Source: Boesenbergia rotunda (Eukaryota; Streptophyta; Magnoliopsida; Zingiberales; Zingiberaceae). From it: a stretch of DNA of 64,000 bases. Shown piece after piece: positions 11,533-24,641 of this stretch. Below the pieces are notes generated by a model. It did no database searches. It was not told where the DNA came from and saw nothing but the letters and a program-made list of their open reading frames with translations. The first letter of the stretch is position 1, and each line of letters opens with the position of its first letter. The stretch spans positions 1 to 64,000 of the forward strand of contig JAGFNQ010001122.1 of assembly GCA_024364735.1 (NCBI GenBank), in the 5' to 3' direction. Position numbers and translations under genes: made by a program.

Positions 11533-12184
11533 TTGGACATCAATAAGTTGACTGGGCCAAACTTCATGGACTGGCTTCGAAACCTAAGGATAGTCCTCAA
11601 GGCAGAAAAGCTTGCTTATGCCCTTGAAGAACAACTTCCCAACCATCCTCCTGAAGATGCAACTCCAGACCAGTTAGTGGCCTATCAGAAACATGTGGCC
11701 GATTCTGAATTTGCGAGTTGCATCATGCTGGCCGCTGGGATACATTGAGCGACTAGGCACACTCGGATTTACAATGAATTACGAACTAAGTATTGACTTA
11801 ATTCTGCATTGTTTGCCTAAGAGTTACTCACAGTTTGTGATGAACTATCGGATGAACAAACTGGAGACTACCATTCCTGAGTTGCTTAACCTGCTGAAGA
11901 CTGTAGAGCCTTCTGTAAAGCAGGATCAAAAGACGGTACTGTTAGTTGGTTCCTCAAAGAAAGGCTCTAAGAGGAAGCCCAAAGAACAAAATAAGGGAAG
12001 GAAGAAAAAGGCCAAAAAGACTGAAAAGACACCAAAAGGCACTTGCCATCACTGCGGCAAGAAGGGCCACTGGCGAAGAAACTGCAAGGTTTATCTTGAG
12101 TCCTTGAAGAAGAAGGCATCCGATGCCCCATCCTCTTCAAGTATCTTCATTATTGAATGTCACTCTATTTCCTCGTACACCTAG
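11533..12184 (+). pseudogene. Copia gag, core deleted, one CCHC knuckle
   Basis: The first part (DINKLTGPNFMDWLRNLRIVL) is the N-terminal motif of plant Copia gag; it stops at 11746. The second part is in another frame from about 11747: ERLGTLGFTMNYELSIDLIL, then a Lys-rich stretch and the zinc knuckle CHHCGKKGHWRRNC. In intact relatives roughly 90-100 residues lie between these parts, so an internal deletion with a frame change has occurred (inference from family length). The frame of the second part is shared with pol and is closed by a TAG at 12182-12184. No ATG is obvious at the start. Confidence 0.75.
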
Positions 12185-15100
12185 GTACTTGATACTGGGT
12201 GTAGCTCACATATATGTAATGACATACAAGGGCTAAGGAATAAAAGAAGACTCGTCAAGGGAGAAGCGAATTTGCGAGTTGGAAATGGAGCAATGATTGT
12301 TGCTGTTTCCATCGGAACATATTTGCTAAAGCTCCCTAGTGGACTTGTCTTAGAATTGGATAATTGTTATTTTGTTCCTTCGTTAATAAAGAACATTGTA
12401 TCTATTTCATGCTTGAATGAAAAGGGTTATCATTTAACTTTTAGTAACAATTGCTGTTACATAACTTTAAATGGTGTTCTTTATGAGACTGGAACTTTAT
12501 GCAATGGTATCTACATGTTAGATTTATTCGGTGACATTTTCAATATCGAAGTTAGCAACAAACGTGCTCGAATAGATAATCAAATAGACTCCTATACGTG
12601 GTATTGTCGTCTTGGCCATGTAAGTAAGAAACGCATAACCAAATTACACCGATGTGGAATTCTGGAATCATTTGAACCTGGTTCATTTGATACATGCGAA
12701 TCATGCTTAAAAGGCAAGATGACCAAATTACCCTTTTCCGGAAAAGGTAAACCAGTGGGAGAATTGCTTGGTCTAATACATACTGATGTATGTGGACCAA
12801 TGTCAACTCTTGCACAAGGAGGTTATAGCTACTTCATTGCCTTTATCGATGATCACTCACGATTTGAGTATGTGTTCTTAATGAAACACAAATTTGAAGT
12901 TTTTGAGAAATTCAAAGAGTTCAGAAGTGAAGTAGAGAAACAGCTTGGCAAAAGTATTAAGATACTTCGATCCCATCGGGGTGGTGAATACTTAAGTCAA
13001 GAGTTTCAAGATTATCTTAGGGACAATAGGATATTGTCTCAATGGACTCCGCCATATACACCACAGCATAATGGTGTATCTGAGAGGCATAATCGAACCT
13101 TGATGGACATGGTTAGATCTATGATGAACCATGCAACTCTTCCAAAATCCTTTTGGGGCTATGCGCTTAAGACAGTTGTTTACTTACTAAACAGAGTCCC
13201 GACCAAGGTAGTCTCTACTACTCCATATGAGACGTGGAATAGTAAGAAACCTCATTTATCTCACCAAAAGATATGGGGTTGTCCTGCTTATGTAAAGCGG
13301 ACTGTATCAGACAAATTGGATGTTAAGTCTGATAAATGTCTATTTATTGGATACCCTAAGGAAACGAAAGGTTACCAATTCTATCATCCCTTGGAACAAA
13401 AGGTGTTTGTTTCAAGGCATGCTGTATTTCTAGAAAAAGAATTTCATTTACAAGAAAACAGTGGGAGTAGCATTGAACTTGAAGAAGTTCAAGGAACTCC
13501 AATAGACATTACAGAGACACCTAGTCTAGACCCACAACCAATAACTCATAATGATGAGCTATCAGTTGAACCTAAAACAACACCACTTCTTCGTAGGTCT
13601 GATAGGACACGCAATATTCCAGAGACATACGGATTTCTCATAAGTGAATCGAACGACGTGTTACTCATTAACAATGACGAACCTATCAGTTATGAAGATG
13701 TTCTAAAAAATTCAGAAAGGGATAAATGGCTTGAAGCCATGAAGTCGGAAATGGATTCCATGTACAAAAATCAAGTATGGGACTTGGTTAACCCACCTGA
13801 AGGGATTAAGCCCATAGGGTGCAAGTGGATTTTCAAGAAGAGAACCGACATGGAAGGTAATGTTGTTACCTTTAAGGCTAGATTAGTGGCAAAAGGATAT
13901 CGTCAGAAACAAGGAATTGATTATGACGAAACCTATTCGCCAGTAGCTATACTTAAATCCATTTGGATGCTCCTGGCCATAGCAGCTCATTATGATTATG
14001 AGATATGACAAATGGATGTGAAAACAGCTTTCCTTAATGGAAACCTGCTTGAGGATGTATACATGATACAACCTGAAGGTTTCACATCGGTTAATAAAAC
14101 CAAAGTATGCAAGCTTTGACGATCCATATATGGACTAAAACAAGCATCCAGGAGCTGGAACATCCATTTTGATGAGACAATCAAAGAGTTTGATTTCTCA
14201 CAAAATCCTGACGAACCTTGTGTGTACAAGAAGGTTAGTGGGAGTGCAGTCGTATTCCTAGTGTTATATGTCGATGACATATTACTTATAGGAAATGATA
14301 TATCAGTCTTACAGTCAGTTAAAATTTGGTTGTCCAAAACTTTCTCCATGAAAGACCTGGGAGAAGCAACCTATATCCTTGGGATTAGAATCTATAGAGA
14401 TAGATCAAAATGGTTACTTGGTCTTTCGCAGTCTACATATATAGACTGAGTGCTAGAAAGGTTTAGCATGCCGGAATCCAAGAAAGGTTACCTTCCCATC
14501 AGGCATGGGATCAACCTTTCGAAGTCTATGTGTCCGCGCACAGAAGACGAGAGGATTTGCATGAATAAGATTCTTTATGCATCCGCGATAGGATCTATTA
14601 TGTATGCTATGTTATATACTAGGCCCGATGTATCGTATGCTCTGAGTGTCACAAGCAAATACCAGTCTGATCCAGGAATGGATCATTGGGCGGCTGCCAA
14701 GACAATCCTCAAGTACTTAAGAAGCACTAAGGATGTGTTCCTAATATATGGAGAAGGTGATATGGTAATACGTGGGTATACAGATGCCAGTTTCCAGACA
14801 GATAAGGATGACTCCAAATCTCAGTCCGGATACGTATTTATTTTGAATGGAGGCGCAATAAGTTGGAAGAGTTCCAAGCAAGACACCGTAGCGGATTCTA
14901 CCATGGAAGAAGAATATATTGCAGCTTCGGAAGCAGCAAAGGAAGCAGTCTGGATCAAGAAGTTTGTCTCAGAACATGGTGTGGTTCTAACCATTGATGA
15001 AGCAATACCAGTTTACTGCGACAATAATGGAGCTATTGCACAAGCGAAGGAACCAAGGTCTCATCAGCGATCCAAACATGTACTTCGCCGCTATCTTCTG

Positions 15101-15253
15101 ATCAGAGAGATTATAAGTAGGAATGATATACAAATTGAGTAAATTCCCACTGAAAGGAATTTAGCGGATCCTTTAACTAAGGCCTTGCCTCAAAGTAAGT
15201 TTGAGGGTCATGTTAGAGTCTGTGGTATTGGGTATCGTAGTGATTGGCATTAG
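12185..15253 (+). pseudogene. Copia pol: protease, integrase, reverse transcriptase, RNase H, with in-frame stops
   Basis: One frame runs from the gag knuckle to TAG at 15251. In order: protease motif LDTGCSSHI (12188), pre-integrase domain (WYCRLGHVSKKRI), integrase core with HTDVCGP, a second site reading RSHRGGEY, and NGVSERHNRT; then RT (KWIFKKRTDMEGNVVTFKAR, catalytic YVDDI at about 14269) and RNase H (GYTDASF; YCDNNGAIAQAKEPRSHQRS). Relatives have Asp in the second integrase site (SDRGGEY); here it is His, so integrase should be dead. Stops lie at 12182, 14006, 14117, 14447 and 15140 without any frame change across 3 kb. The element cannot make a full product. Confidence 0.9.
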
Positions 15254-15255
15254 GC

Positions 15256-15267
15256 CAAGTGGGAGTT
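15256..15267 (+). other. Copia polypurine tract
   Basis: CCAAGTGGGAGTT precedes the TGTTAGTG start of the 3' LTR, the expected plus-strand priming position. Confidence 0.8.
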
Positions 15268-16637
15268 TGTTAGTGATATGAGAGAAGTGTCCTAAGGCAA
15301 TCGCCTTATGATTGTAATCATTTATTTTAATAAATGAATATTCACTATTTGAGTATACATGTTTGTGTATTTGATTGAGATCTTAAACTCATTTACTGAA
15401 TGTCTGCAATACAATTCACAGCATGAGAGAATTTGTGATGAATTCACAACTAGTGATTATCTCTACATGTGCAATTGTGAAGTATTGAAATTGTCCCTAG
15501 TCGATGAATTGATAAATACGGACATTATCAATTCTGTTGAGACTAGCATGGGTTATTCTCTAATCAGCTGATTCTCATTGGCTAGTGACATTGAGATGTC
15601 CGGAGATAAACATGAATGCTAGTTAAGGGAACTAGTTCATTGGAGTGACTGGCTGTAAAACTTCATATGGTAGTCTACATATAGATATGTCAGTGAAGTT
15701 CTTACTGCAGGTTAAGTGCGATGTTCCTTTGACTTGCGGTGTTCAAGTCATCTTGGTCATGGAGACTTATACTTTGACATCTTAAGCAAGCATCTCCAAG
15801 GAGGTGTGGACCTAGGATGATTGGGTATAAGCCGAAGTGCTCGAAGATGTTTGAACAGCCTACAAAGGATTCACCACTCCTTGTGAGGAGATGTATACTT
15901 GAGGCCTATCGTCCGATTGTTACTCGAAGCCTCTGGCCAGAGCATGACATATTCAGAGTATGAATCTCTTAAATATATGAGACTAATTAGAATCCGTAGG
16001 ACGAGAAAACGTTACTTAGGCTAGATGTGACGTAGTCAGCCTAGTGGGGACTGACACACATAGACCATGTCCTGAACCAAGTGGGTATAAGATGGTGAAG
16101 GGAATGGGGCATGATTCATTATAGTTGCTGAAGGGTTTCAGAATTGTTTCTGAGATCAACCGTTGATCTTTCGATTAATTGGGGATCATGATGTACTACT
16201 AGGTGTCACTCATGATCGTTCTATAATTGATTAATTATAGATGGCCAACATAAATCGAAAGCCTATTTAGTCACATGCACTACGAGTAATCCGAGGGATT
16301 TAAAACGAGTTGAAAATTAGATTTTTCAATCAAGAGAGATTAGGTTTGGTTGAGCCAAACGATAAGTCGAATCTGAATTTTTCAAAGACGCATCGGAAGC
16401 GTAAAATGGCTAAGTCTTTTGAAGACTTAATAGATGAATTAAATAAGTTTAATTCATTGGGGCGTGGCTTGGATGAGCCGGCCAAAGAGGGTCTCCATCC
16501 TCTTTGCTTGGCCGACCACAACAAAGGGAGAGAACCATGTTTTGTTTCAATTTATAAAATAAACCAAGTGTGGTTTGTTTTATAAAATTATGAATGATAT
16601 AAATTTTTATATAATAAACCAAGGTTTGGTTTATTTC
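15268..16637 (+). repeat. Copia 3' LTR, left part
   Basis: Starts TGTTAGTGATATGAG after the polypurine tract and is broken at 16637 by the Gypsy insertion. The last five bases, ATTTC (16633-16637), are repeated at 27822-27826. Open stretches here (for example 16310-16585) look random. Confidence 0.9.
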
Positions 16638-18624
16638 TGTAACGACCCGAAAAATTTTCTCAATATTTTCTTTAAAATATTGATCATGTCTAGATAAATT
16701 TTCGAGGAACATAGGGACACTAGTACAAACCTTAGCATGTGGATCCATGATTTTCGATATAGAATAAGAAGCCAAGTGCTAATGGGTCTTACATGGGCTC
16801 TTCTAGTACCATGGTTATTAGTGGATTTTAGGTAGAATTTAATATAAATAGAAATGGGTTTAAATTAGGAATATTAGCATGACCATGGGTAGGCCTTAGG
16901 GGGCATTGTCGAAAATAAAAAAAAAATAAAAAAAATAAAGTGCATGCACCAAGGATTGAACCTTGGACCTAGTGTAACACCATGCATGTACTAACGAATT
17001 CACCTAGCAAGGGAGTGCTAGAAGAGAATGAAGTGGATTTTGGTTAAAGCTTAAGGAGGGGAAGAGTCACCATATGAGAAGACACCATGACCTTTCACTT
17101 GCCCTCCTCCACTTAGTATAAGAAGGGTGGATGAAGGGGAAAAGACTTAAGTTATTTTCTTTTTCATTAAGACTTCTCCTCTTCCCTTCTTCCTTCTCCT
17201 TCCTCCTCCTAGCCGAAACCCACAAAGGGTGTGCTCCCTTGGAAAAGCTTCACAAGGGGACCTATTATTCAAGATCTAAGGGCTTTCTACAAGGCTACAA
17301 GGGCTAGGGGTAATCCAAGGTCAAGGAGGTTTTCTCTTGCTTCTCTATTCAAAGTTAAAATCAAGATAAACCAATGTAAGACTCCCTCACCTGTGGTATA
17401 ATGGTTTTCCTTTGATGTTTATCATGATTTAAGTCTTTGTTTAAGATCTAAGGTGAGAAATCTATGAATGTGGGCTTCTAGGGTTTCGGCCACCACCATG
17501 ACTCCATGGCTAGGATTAGTTTTAACTCTCTAATGATGTTTCTTATGTTTTATCATGATGCAAGGGATGTTAATGGTGATTCATGTGAATTTTTACATGC
17601 CTTATGATCCTTGTAAGTTTCGGCCAAGACATGTTATAGGGCAAGAAGTTAGGGTTAACTCCAAGCAAGGGTTCTAATGGTTTCCTATGGGGTTATATGT
17701 AAGGTATAGATGTAAATTGGGAATTTTATGAATTGTTTTCCATATGGTTGTGACCCATTAGGGTTCGGCCAAGTCAAGTGGGAGGGCTAGAATTTAGGGT
17801 TAGCTCCAATTATGGGGTCCAATGGCTTACTATGACATTGTATGTAATGTATGGGTTTTCTTTTACCTATGGGACCTTGTCATGTTGTTTGAATGATGGG
17901 ACCTTCTTCTAAGGAATATTCGGCCAAGCTCCTAATGTAGAGTTTGGGTTGGGTTATGGTTTCGAAGATACTTGTTTATGGTTACTATGATGTATGTATA
18001 GGTTTAAGCATGATGTAAGAACTTTTACGTTACCTAAAATCCTAGCTTTATGTGTTATATATCATGACTAGTATGTTAGGTTATGTGCCATGTTCATTCA
18101 TGAAAGTATGTAATATAGAATAATTCATGTATGATGTTAAATGCCTATAATAGATATATGGTTAAGAAGTTCCATGCATGTTCTATGATGAATGCCATGT
18201 ACCTACATTATGTTAAGGCCATGAACCTAAGTAGTATGTACCATGTTCATATGAATTTTATCCATGCATGTTGTATGATAGATACCTTGATCATGTATGT
18301 TATGGGATATGTACCATGTATGTAATGCATGTTTACCTTATGTACCATGATTATGCAAGCCCTGTGGGCTAAGATGATGTTATGCACTAAGACATAATTA
18401 TGTATGTATGTCATGTCTTATGAATGAAGATAAGATTCATGCCTTTGAGGCATAATGATGATACGGAATGAAAATGATGAATGAAGTTAAGGTTCATGCC
18501 TTCAAGGCATAATGATGATGTTAGGCATTAAGAATGAATGATATGCCATGTATGTCTTATGAATGAAGAAGCATGCGGAATTATTTTATTTTATGAATGG
18601 GCTTGTACCGGATCTAAGTAAGGT

Positions 18625-18685
18625 CCACGGTTCTGGACTACCAATGAAGCTGTCCACGGTTCGGGACTACTGATGAAGCTGTCCT
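18625..18685 (+). repeat. Short repeat around CTACnGATGAAGcTGTCC in the 5' LTR
   Basis: Two copies here, against four in the 3' LTR (26640-26765). The extra copies account for much of the 40-bp length difference between the LTRs. Confidence 0.75.
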
Positions 18686-18877
18686 TACCCTAGGAGGTCA
18701 AGATTAGGTACCTCGTATTTACCTAGGGATGCGTGCATATGATGTATGAATGTGGTACAAGCCAGGGCCCAATGATGTTATGATTATGTTTAAGTAATTA
18801 TAAGTATAATATTTTCCAAATAAGCATCCCTATGTATATGCATTTGACTCATGCATCCATTCATGTTATGTATTTAT

Positions 18878-19200
18878 ATTAAGAATATGTTTATGATATG
18901 CTCATGATTTATATTAAGAATATGTTTATGATATGCTCATGATTTATGCTAAGAATATGTTTACGATATGCTCATGATTTATGCTAAGAATATGTTTACG
19001 AGATGCTCATAATTTATGCTAAGAATATGTTTACGATATGCTCATGATTTAGGCTACGAATATGTTTATGATATGTTTATGTTTATGATAAGAACCATGC
19101 CATGTAAATGTCTTTTATGCTTATGTTTATGCTAAGAACCATGCCATGTAAATGTCTTTTATGCTTATATTTATGTTAAGAACCATGTCTTATTAAATGT
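18878..19200 (+). repeat. 35-bp tandem repeat, then about 43-bp repeat, in the Gypsy 5' LTR
   Basis: Units of TTATGCTAAGAATATGTTTA plus CGATATGCTCATGAT repeat about five times, followed by two or three units containing CCATGCCATGTAAATGTC. The same arrays lie at about 26955-27240 in the 3' LTR. Confidence 0.85.
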
Positions 19201-19780
19201 TTCATACGATTATGCTTTATGAGACGTATGGTTGTAGTGAGTAGGAACGGGTCTTACTAAGCCTGTGTGCTTATAGTCTTATTTCCTTATACCGCAGATC
19301 AAGCAAGAGCTTATTAAGGGAAGCAGCAGGAAGGGCAAAAGCGTGTGTGTGTGGCAGTGACATGGTAAAGGATTCTTCTTATTATACTTGATGTATGTCT
19401 TGTGATTTGAAACGCCTCCTTAGGTTCTATGCAATACTTATGATAGTTATGCCTAAAGAATAACTTACTACTTATGATGCCTATGGATAAGTTACTTACT
19501 ACTCATGATGCTTATGGACAAGTTATGGAATGTTTATGTCATGATGCTACGTATGCTGTTACTATGCTAAAATGAAATGTCATCATGTTCATGAATGATA
19601 GATTAGGGCATATATACAGGATTTAAGTAGTAGTTGCATGGTTAAATGCATGTGTAATAAGTTTAAAGAAAAGAAAAAAATTATTTCGCTGCATTAAGAT
19701 GTTCATATGCCTATGTGTGTTAGTGTAACGCCGCCTCTCGCCACACCGTAAGGGGTGGGAAAAAGGCGGGCGTTACAGGT

Positions 19781-19792
19781 TGGTATCAGAGC
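19781..19792 (+). other. Gypsy primer-binding site
   Basis: TGGTATCAGAGC three bases after the LTR end; initiator Met tRNA type. Confidence 0.92.
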
Positions 19793-20041
19793 AGTTTGCC
19801 ATCTCACTACACAGACATCAAGCCTTCATCCTGCCGCTTCCAAGTAAGTACCTCTATGCATACCCTATGTTCTTTTATAATTCTAGAATATGCGAGTATG
19901 AATGATATCTTATGATAGAAAATAATTTTTTTAGGATAGGTAAAGATGGACGATACCTTACTCTATTGTTATGAAATCGAATACTTTAGAATGTAATATG
20001 CGGGTAGGAATAACAATAACTTATAGTAGTTATATTTTTTT

Positions 20042-23000
20042 ATGAAGAAAAGCATGGCTAGAAGACAGAGTAACAGACTTAATGAGACAACTCCATCGCC
20101 TGACCTGATTCAACTGGTGACCAAACTTCAGCATCAAGTTACCGAGCAGCAGCAAACCATTAATACTCTGATGAATCAGCAAGAAAATTCTACCACCCCA
20201 CCTGTGAACCAGATTGCTATACCCTTCGCGCCCACGGTTACACAAAACCCTACAACAGGCCCGACCACTGTAGCATGACAAGAGGCTTATCTGATTTAGT
20301 GGTTGAGGCTGAAACCGAAAAATTTCTCGGGTGCTGGCGAACCCTGGGACGCCCAGGCGTGGTTCAAGACAGTGGAAAATACCCTGGAGCTGCTGGACTG
20401 GCCGGAGCATGAGAAGATCAAGTGTGCATCATTCTGCCTTTCTGGTGATGCCAGAATGTGGTGGGAAAGGGTCAAGGCCAAGAGGCAGGTGAACTAGATG
20501 ACGTGGTCAGATTTCGAGTAAGAGTTCTTTGAAGAATTCTTCAATATGCGTGTCATGAACAAACACTACGACAAGTTCACGAAATTCAGACAGGGAAATC
20601 TCTCAGTCAATGAAGCTATGAAGAAATTTAACAGACTGGCTCATCTATGCCCTGAGCTGGTCCGCACTGAGAAAGAGAGGGTCCGACTTATGCTGAAAAT
20701 GTTGCGGCCCGAAATAGCTCTGAATGTGGCCGGCGGAGTTAACAGACCGCAGACCACCGAGGAGCTGTTTAGTAGTGCTCTACTCACTGAGCACTATCTG
20801 AACAATATCAGTCGGCAAAGGAAGGCGCTAAATGAAAGAGGTCAAAAATCCCAGAGCACCCACGCTAATTGGAAGGGAGACCAAGGTGGTAAACGAAAGC
20901 CATGGAACAACCCTCAAGGGGGCCCAGCGAATAAACAGCCCAAGCCTTCCCCATGCGCGACATGCGGAAAAAGTCACCCCGGGGAATGCCGCAAGGGTAC
21001 GAACCAGTGTTTCATTTGTGGAGTAGAAGGGCATATGGCGGCTTACTGCCCTACCAAGAATCAGGTTCCTCCCCAACCACTCGTTCAGTACCCGGGTGCA
21101 CTAGCGCAATTACACTATATGCAATCTGAGCTGGAAGGTACCCTGATGTTGGAGGCCCCACCCATTATGACAAATGCCAGGGTTTTCTCTGTCACCAAGG
21201 AGGATGCTGCGGAAGCTTCTACGGTTGTCACAGGTCAGATACTTATTTCCAGTCAGTACGCTACTACCTTATTTGATACTGGGGCAACGCACTCGTTCGT
21301 TTCTGTGCCATACACTAAGAAGATAGATATGTCACCACAAGTTTTAGACTGCAAGTTCTTAACGGCCCTGCCTTCGGGGGAAATAATGACATCTACTCAC
21401 GTGCTACGTGCGGTGCCAGTCGGAATCGCAGAAAGAGAACTCTACTACGATCTGATAGTACTCGACATGCAGGATTATGATGTCATACTGGGAATGGATT
21501 TTCTGAGCAAATACGGTGCTTCTATCGAGTGTCGTAAGCGAAAGGTGACCTTTCGACCCAAGGCAGATTCTATATTTGAATTTATCGGGGAGCCAAAGAA
21601 AAGAACCGAAAAATTTTTATCAACTCTTAAAGCATAGAAGATGTTAAACAAGGGATATACTGGATTTCTAGCACATGTGGTGGATGCAAGTCAAATAAAT
21701 GACCAGAGGCTGGAAGAAGTTAGGATTGTATGTGATTACCCGAAGGTGTTCCCGGACGAATTACCAGGATTAGCTCCCGATAGAGAAGTGGAATTCGAGA
21801 TCGAATTGGTTCCTGGTACGAATCCGATCTCCAAGGCACCTTACCGTATGGCGCCGGCCGAATTAAAGGAGCTTCAAGAACAACTACAGGAGTTACTCGA
21901 TAAGGGATTTATTCGCCCTAGTCATTCCCCGTGGGGAGCTCCGGTGCTGTTTGTGAAGAAGAAAGACGGGTCTATGCGAATGTGCATAGACTATCCAGCA
22001 TTGAACAACGTGACAATCAAGAACAGGTATCCCCTTCCGAGGATAGATGACCTATTTGACCAATTAAAGGGAGCCACTGTTTTCTCAAAAATTGATCTGA
22101 GGTCTGGTTATCATCAAGTTAGAGTAAAATAGGAGGATATTCCGAAGACGGCCTTCCAAACAAGGTACGGGCATTTTGAATTCGTGGTTATGCCCTTCGG
22201 CGTGACAAATGCTCCTGCTATGTTTATGGACCTTATGAATCGGGTATTCTCGTCTGTCCTCGACAAATTTGTGATCGTCTTCATCGATGATATCCTTATT
22301 TATTCGAGGACCCAGGAAGAGCACGCCGAGCACCTGAAGATAGTACTACAGATTCTTCGGGAAAAACAACTGTATGCAAAATTCTCCAAATATGAGTTCT
22401 GGTTCGACCAAGTGGGGTTTTTGGGCCATATTATTTCCAAAGACGGGGTCATGGTAGACCCAACAAAGATTGAAGCTGTGAATAACTGGATCCGGCCAAA
22501 GAACGCCAATGAAAGCAGAAGCTTTCTAGGGCTGGCGGGTTATTATCGAAAATTTGTGGAGGACTTCGCGAGAATCGCAGCCCCTCTAACGGCCCTCACC
22601 CGGAAGGATAGAAAGTACGAGTGGACGGAGAACTTCGAAAAGGGTTTCTTGGAGCTAAAAAGGAGACTTACCAGTGCTCCAATTCTTACCCTTTCGGAAA
22701 GTAATCAGAGCTTCGACATGTACAGTGATGCCTCTAAACTGGGACTTGGAGCTGTACTTATGCAAAATAGTAAGGTCATAGCCTACGCCTCTAGGTAACT
22801 CAAAGAACATGAACAGAATTACCCCACTCATGATTTGGAATTGGTCGTTGTGGTCTTCGCTCTTAAGATATGGAGGCATTATCTGTATGGAGTGCAGTGT
22901 AGGATTTATACAGACCATCAGAGTCTGCGATATTTCTTCACTCAGAAAGACCTAAATATGAGACAACGCCGATGGCTTGAATTGGTGAAGGACTATGACT

Positions 23001-24607
23001 GTGAGATCTTCTACCATCCAGGGAAGGCGAACAAAGTGGCCGATGCACTCAGCCGGAAGTCAAGTGCCACCTTGATGTCCATATATATATTACCCCGACC
23101 ACTCAAAAGAGAAATCATGGACTTTGGGGTCGAGGTCATCTCCGGACGACTTTCTACCATGACAATATCACTAACGCTATTCGAGGACATATTGGAAAAA
23201 CAAAATGGGGATCCGAATCTACAAAGAATTAAGCAAGAGATTCTAGAAGGAAAGGGTGATGGTTTTCGTATCGCCGACGGGGGAGTACTATACCTTAGGG
23301 ATCGTCTATGTATCCCTAGTGATCCGGAGCTGAGGAGAGCAATATTAGCAGAAGCTCACAGGACCTCTTATTCGATGCATCCGGGATCTACTAAGATGTA
23401 TCAAGACCTGAAGGAGAAATTCTGGTGGTCTGGTATGAAGAGAGATATGGCTCAGCATGTTAGCACTTGCTTGACTTGCCAATGAGTGAAAGCAGAACAC
23501 CAGCGACCCGGAGGAGTTCTGCAGCCACTTCCAATTCCGGAATGGAAATGGAAAGATATCTCTATGGATTTCATTTCAGGGCTTCCCAGGACCACTAACG
23601 GATATGATGCAATATGGGTAATTGTGGACAGGTTGACTAAGTCTGCACACTTCCTAGCAATCAAGATGACTTATTCGATTGAACAACTAGCTCAATTATA
23701 TGCTAAGGAGATAATCAGACTTCATGGAGTTCCCAAGACCATCATCTCCGATAGGGATGGTTGATTTACCTCACATTTTTGGGAGTGCGTTCAGAAGTCT
23801 CTCGGTACTAAACTACGTTTCAGTACAGCTTTTCATCCTCAGACTGATGGGCAAACTGAACAAGTAAACCAAGTACTGGAGGATATGTTGCGGGCTTGTG
23901 CCCTGGATTTCAAAGGGAGTTAGTGCCGATACATATGTTTAGCGGAATTCACTTACAATAATAGCTACCAAGCTACTATTGGAATGACACCTTATGAGGC
24001 ATTGTACGGGAGGAGATGTAGGTCAACAATCTGTTGGTACGAAGGTGGTGAAAAGAAGGAAATGGGACTCAAAACGGATCTTATCGACGACACCACCCGA
24101 GCTATATAGAATATTCGGCAATGGATAAAAGCTGCTCAGAGCCGGCAGAAGAATTATGCGGATGTCCGGCGTAGGCCACTGAAATTTGATGTTGGAGATT
24201 TGGTGTTTCTCAAAGTGGCCCCTATGAAAGGGGTAATGAGATTTGGGAAGAAAGGAAAACTAAGTCCGCGTTATGTGGGACCATACCTAATTCTGAAAAG
24301 AGTCGGCAAGGTGGCATATGAGCTAGAGTTGCCTCAAGAGATGTCGGCTATTCACAACGTGTTCCATGTGTCAATGCTCAAGAAGTGTATTCTGGACACA
24401 GACCAAGTGATCGAGCCACAGATAGTACAAGTTCAGGAGGACCTAAGTTTTGAAAGTCGACCCATCCAGGTCTTGGATCGGGAAACCAAAAAGCTAAGGA
24501 ACAAGGAGGTACCCTTAGTCAAGGTCCTATGGCAGAGTCAACGGTTCGAGGAAGCAACCTGGGAACGCGAGGACGAGATGAGACGTAAGTACCCGGAGCT
24601 ATTCTAA
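20042..24607 (+). pseudogene. Gypsy gag-pol polyprotein, one frame with eleven in-frame stops
   Basis: All parts share one frame over about 1,520 codons, from ATG at 20042. Order: gag (RLKPKNFSG; FEEFFNMRVMNKHYDKF), two zinc knuckles (CATCGKSHPGEC; CFICGVEGHMAAYC), protease (LFDTGATHSFVS, about 21277), RT (FIDDILIYS, about 22279), RNase H (MYSDASKLGLGAVLMQ), integrase zinc finger (HPGST to CLTC), integrase core (MDFISG, SDRDG, FHPQTDGQTE), and a chromodomain-like end (VPLVKVLWQSQRFEEATWE). Stops are at 20276, 20296, 20495, 20519, 21635, 22130, 22796, 23483, 23762, 23921 and 24107. Most sit where relatives have Arg, Gln or Trp codons, which fits C-to-T decay of methylated DNA (inference). No frameshift is visible. 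Confidence 0.93.
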
Positions 24608-24624
24608 GTTCGAGGACGAACTTT

Positions 24625-24641
24625 CACGAGGTATGGGAGAT
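24625..24641 (+). other. Gypsy polypurine tract
   Basis: ACGAGGTATGGGAGAT lies between the end of pol and the TGTAACG start of the 3' LTR. Confidence 0.75.

Larger units (their letters stand above)
16638..19777 (+). repeat. Gypsy 5' LTR
   Basis: TG...CA ends and the match to 24642-27821 define it. It contains an A-rich run (16915-16940), a gene-like pyrimidine-rich stretch (17170-17220), and tandem repeats at 18880-19200. A 64-codon open stretch at 18131 recurs in the other LTR only because LTRs are copies. Confidence 0.95.

Noticed and set aside
18131..18325. A 64-codon open stretch in the Gypsy 5' LTR that recurs at 26137-26331
   Set aside because: It recurs only because the LTRs are duplicates. 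Its Met/Tyr/His-rich text comes from ATG-rich AT repeats and shows no family features.
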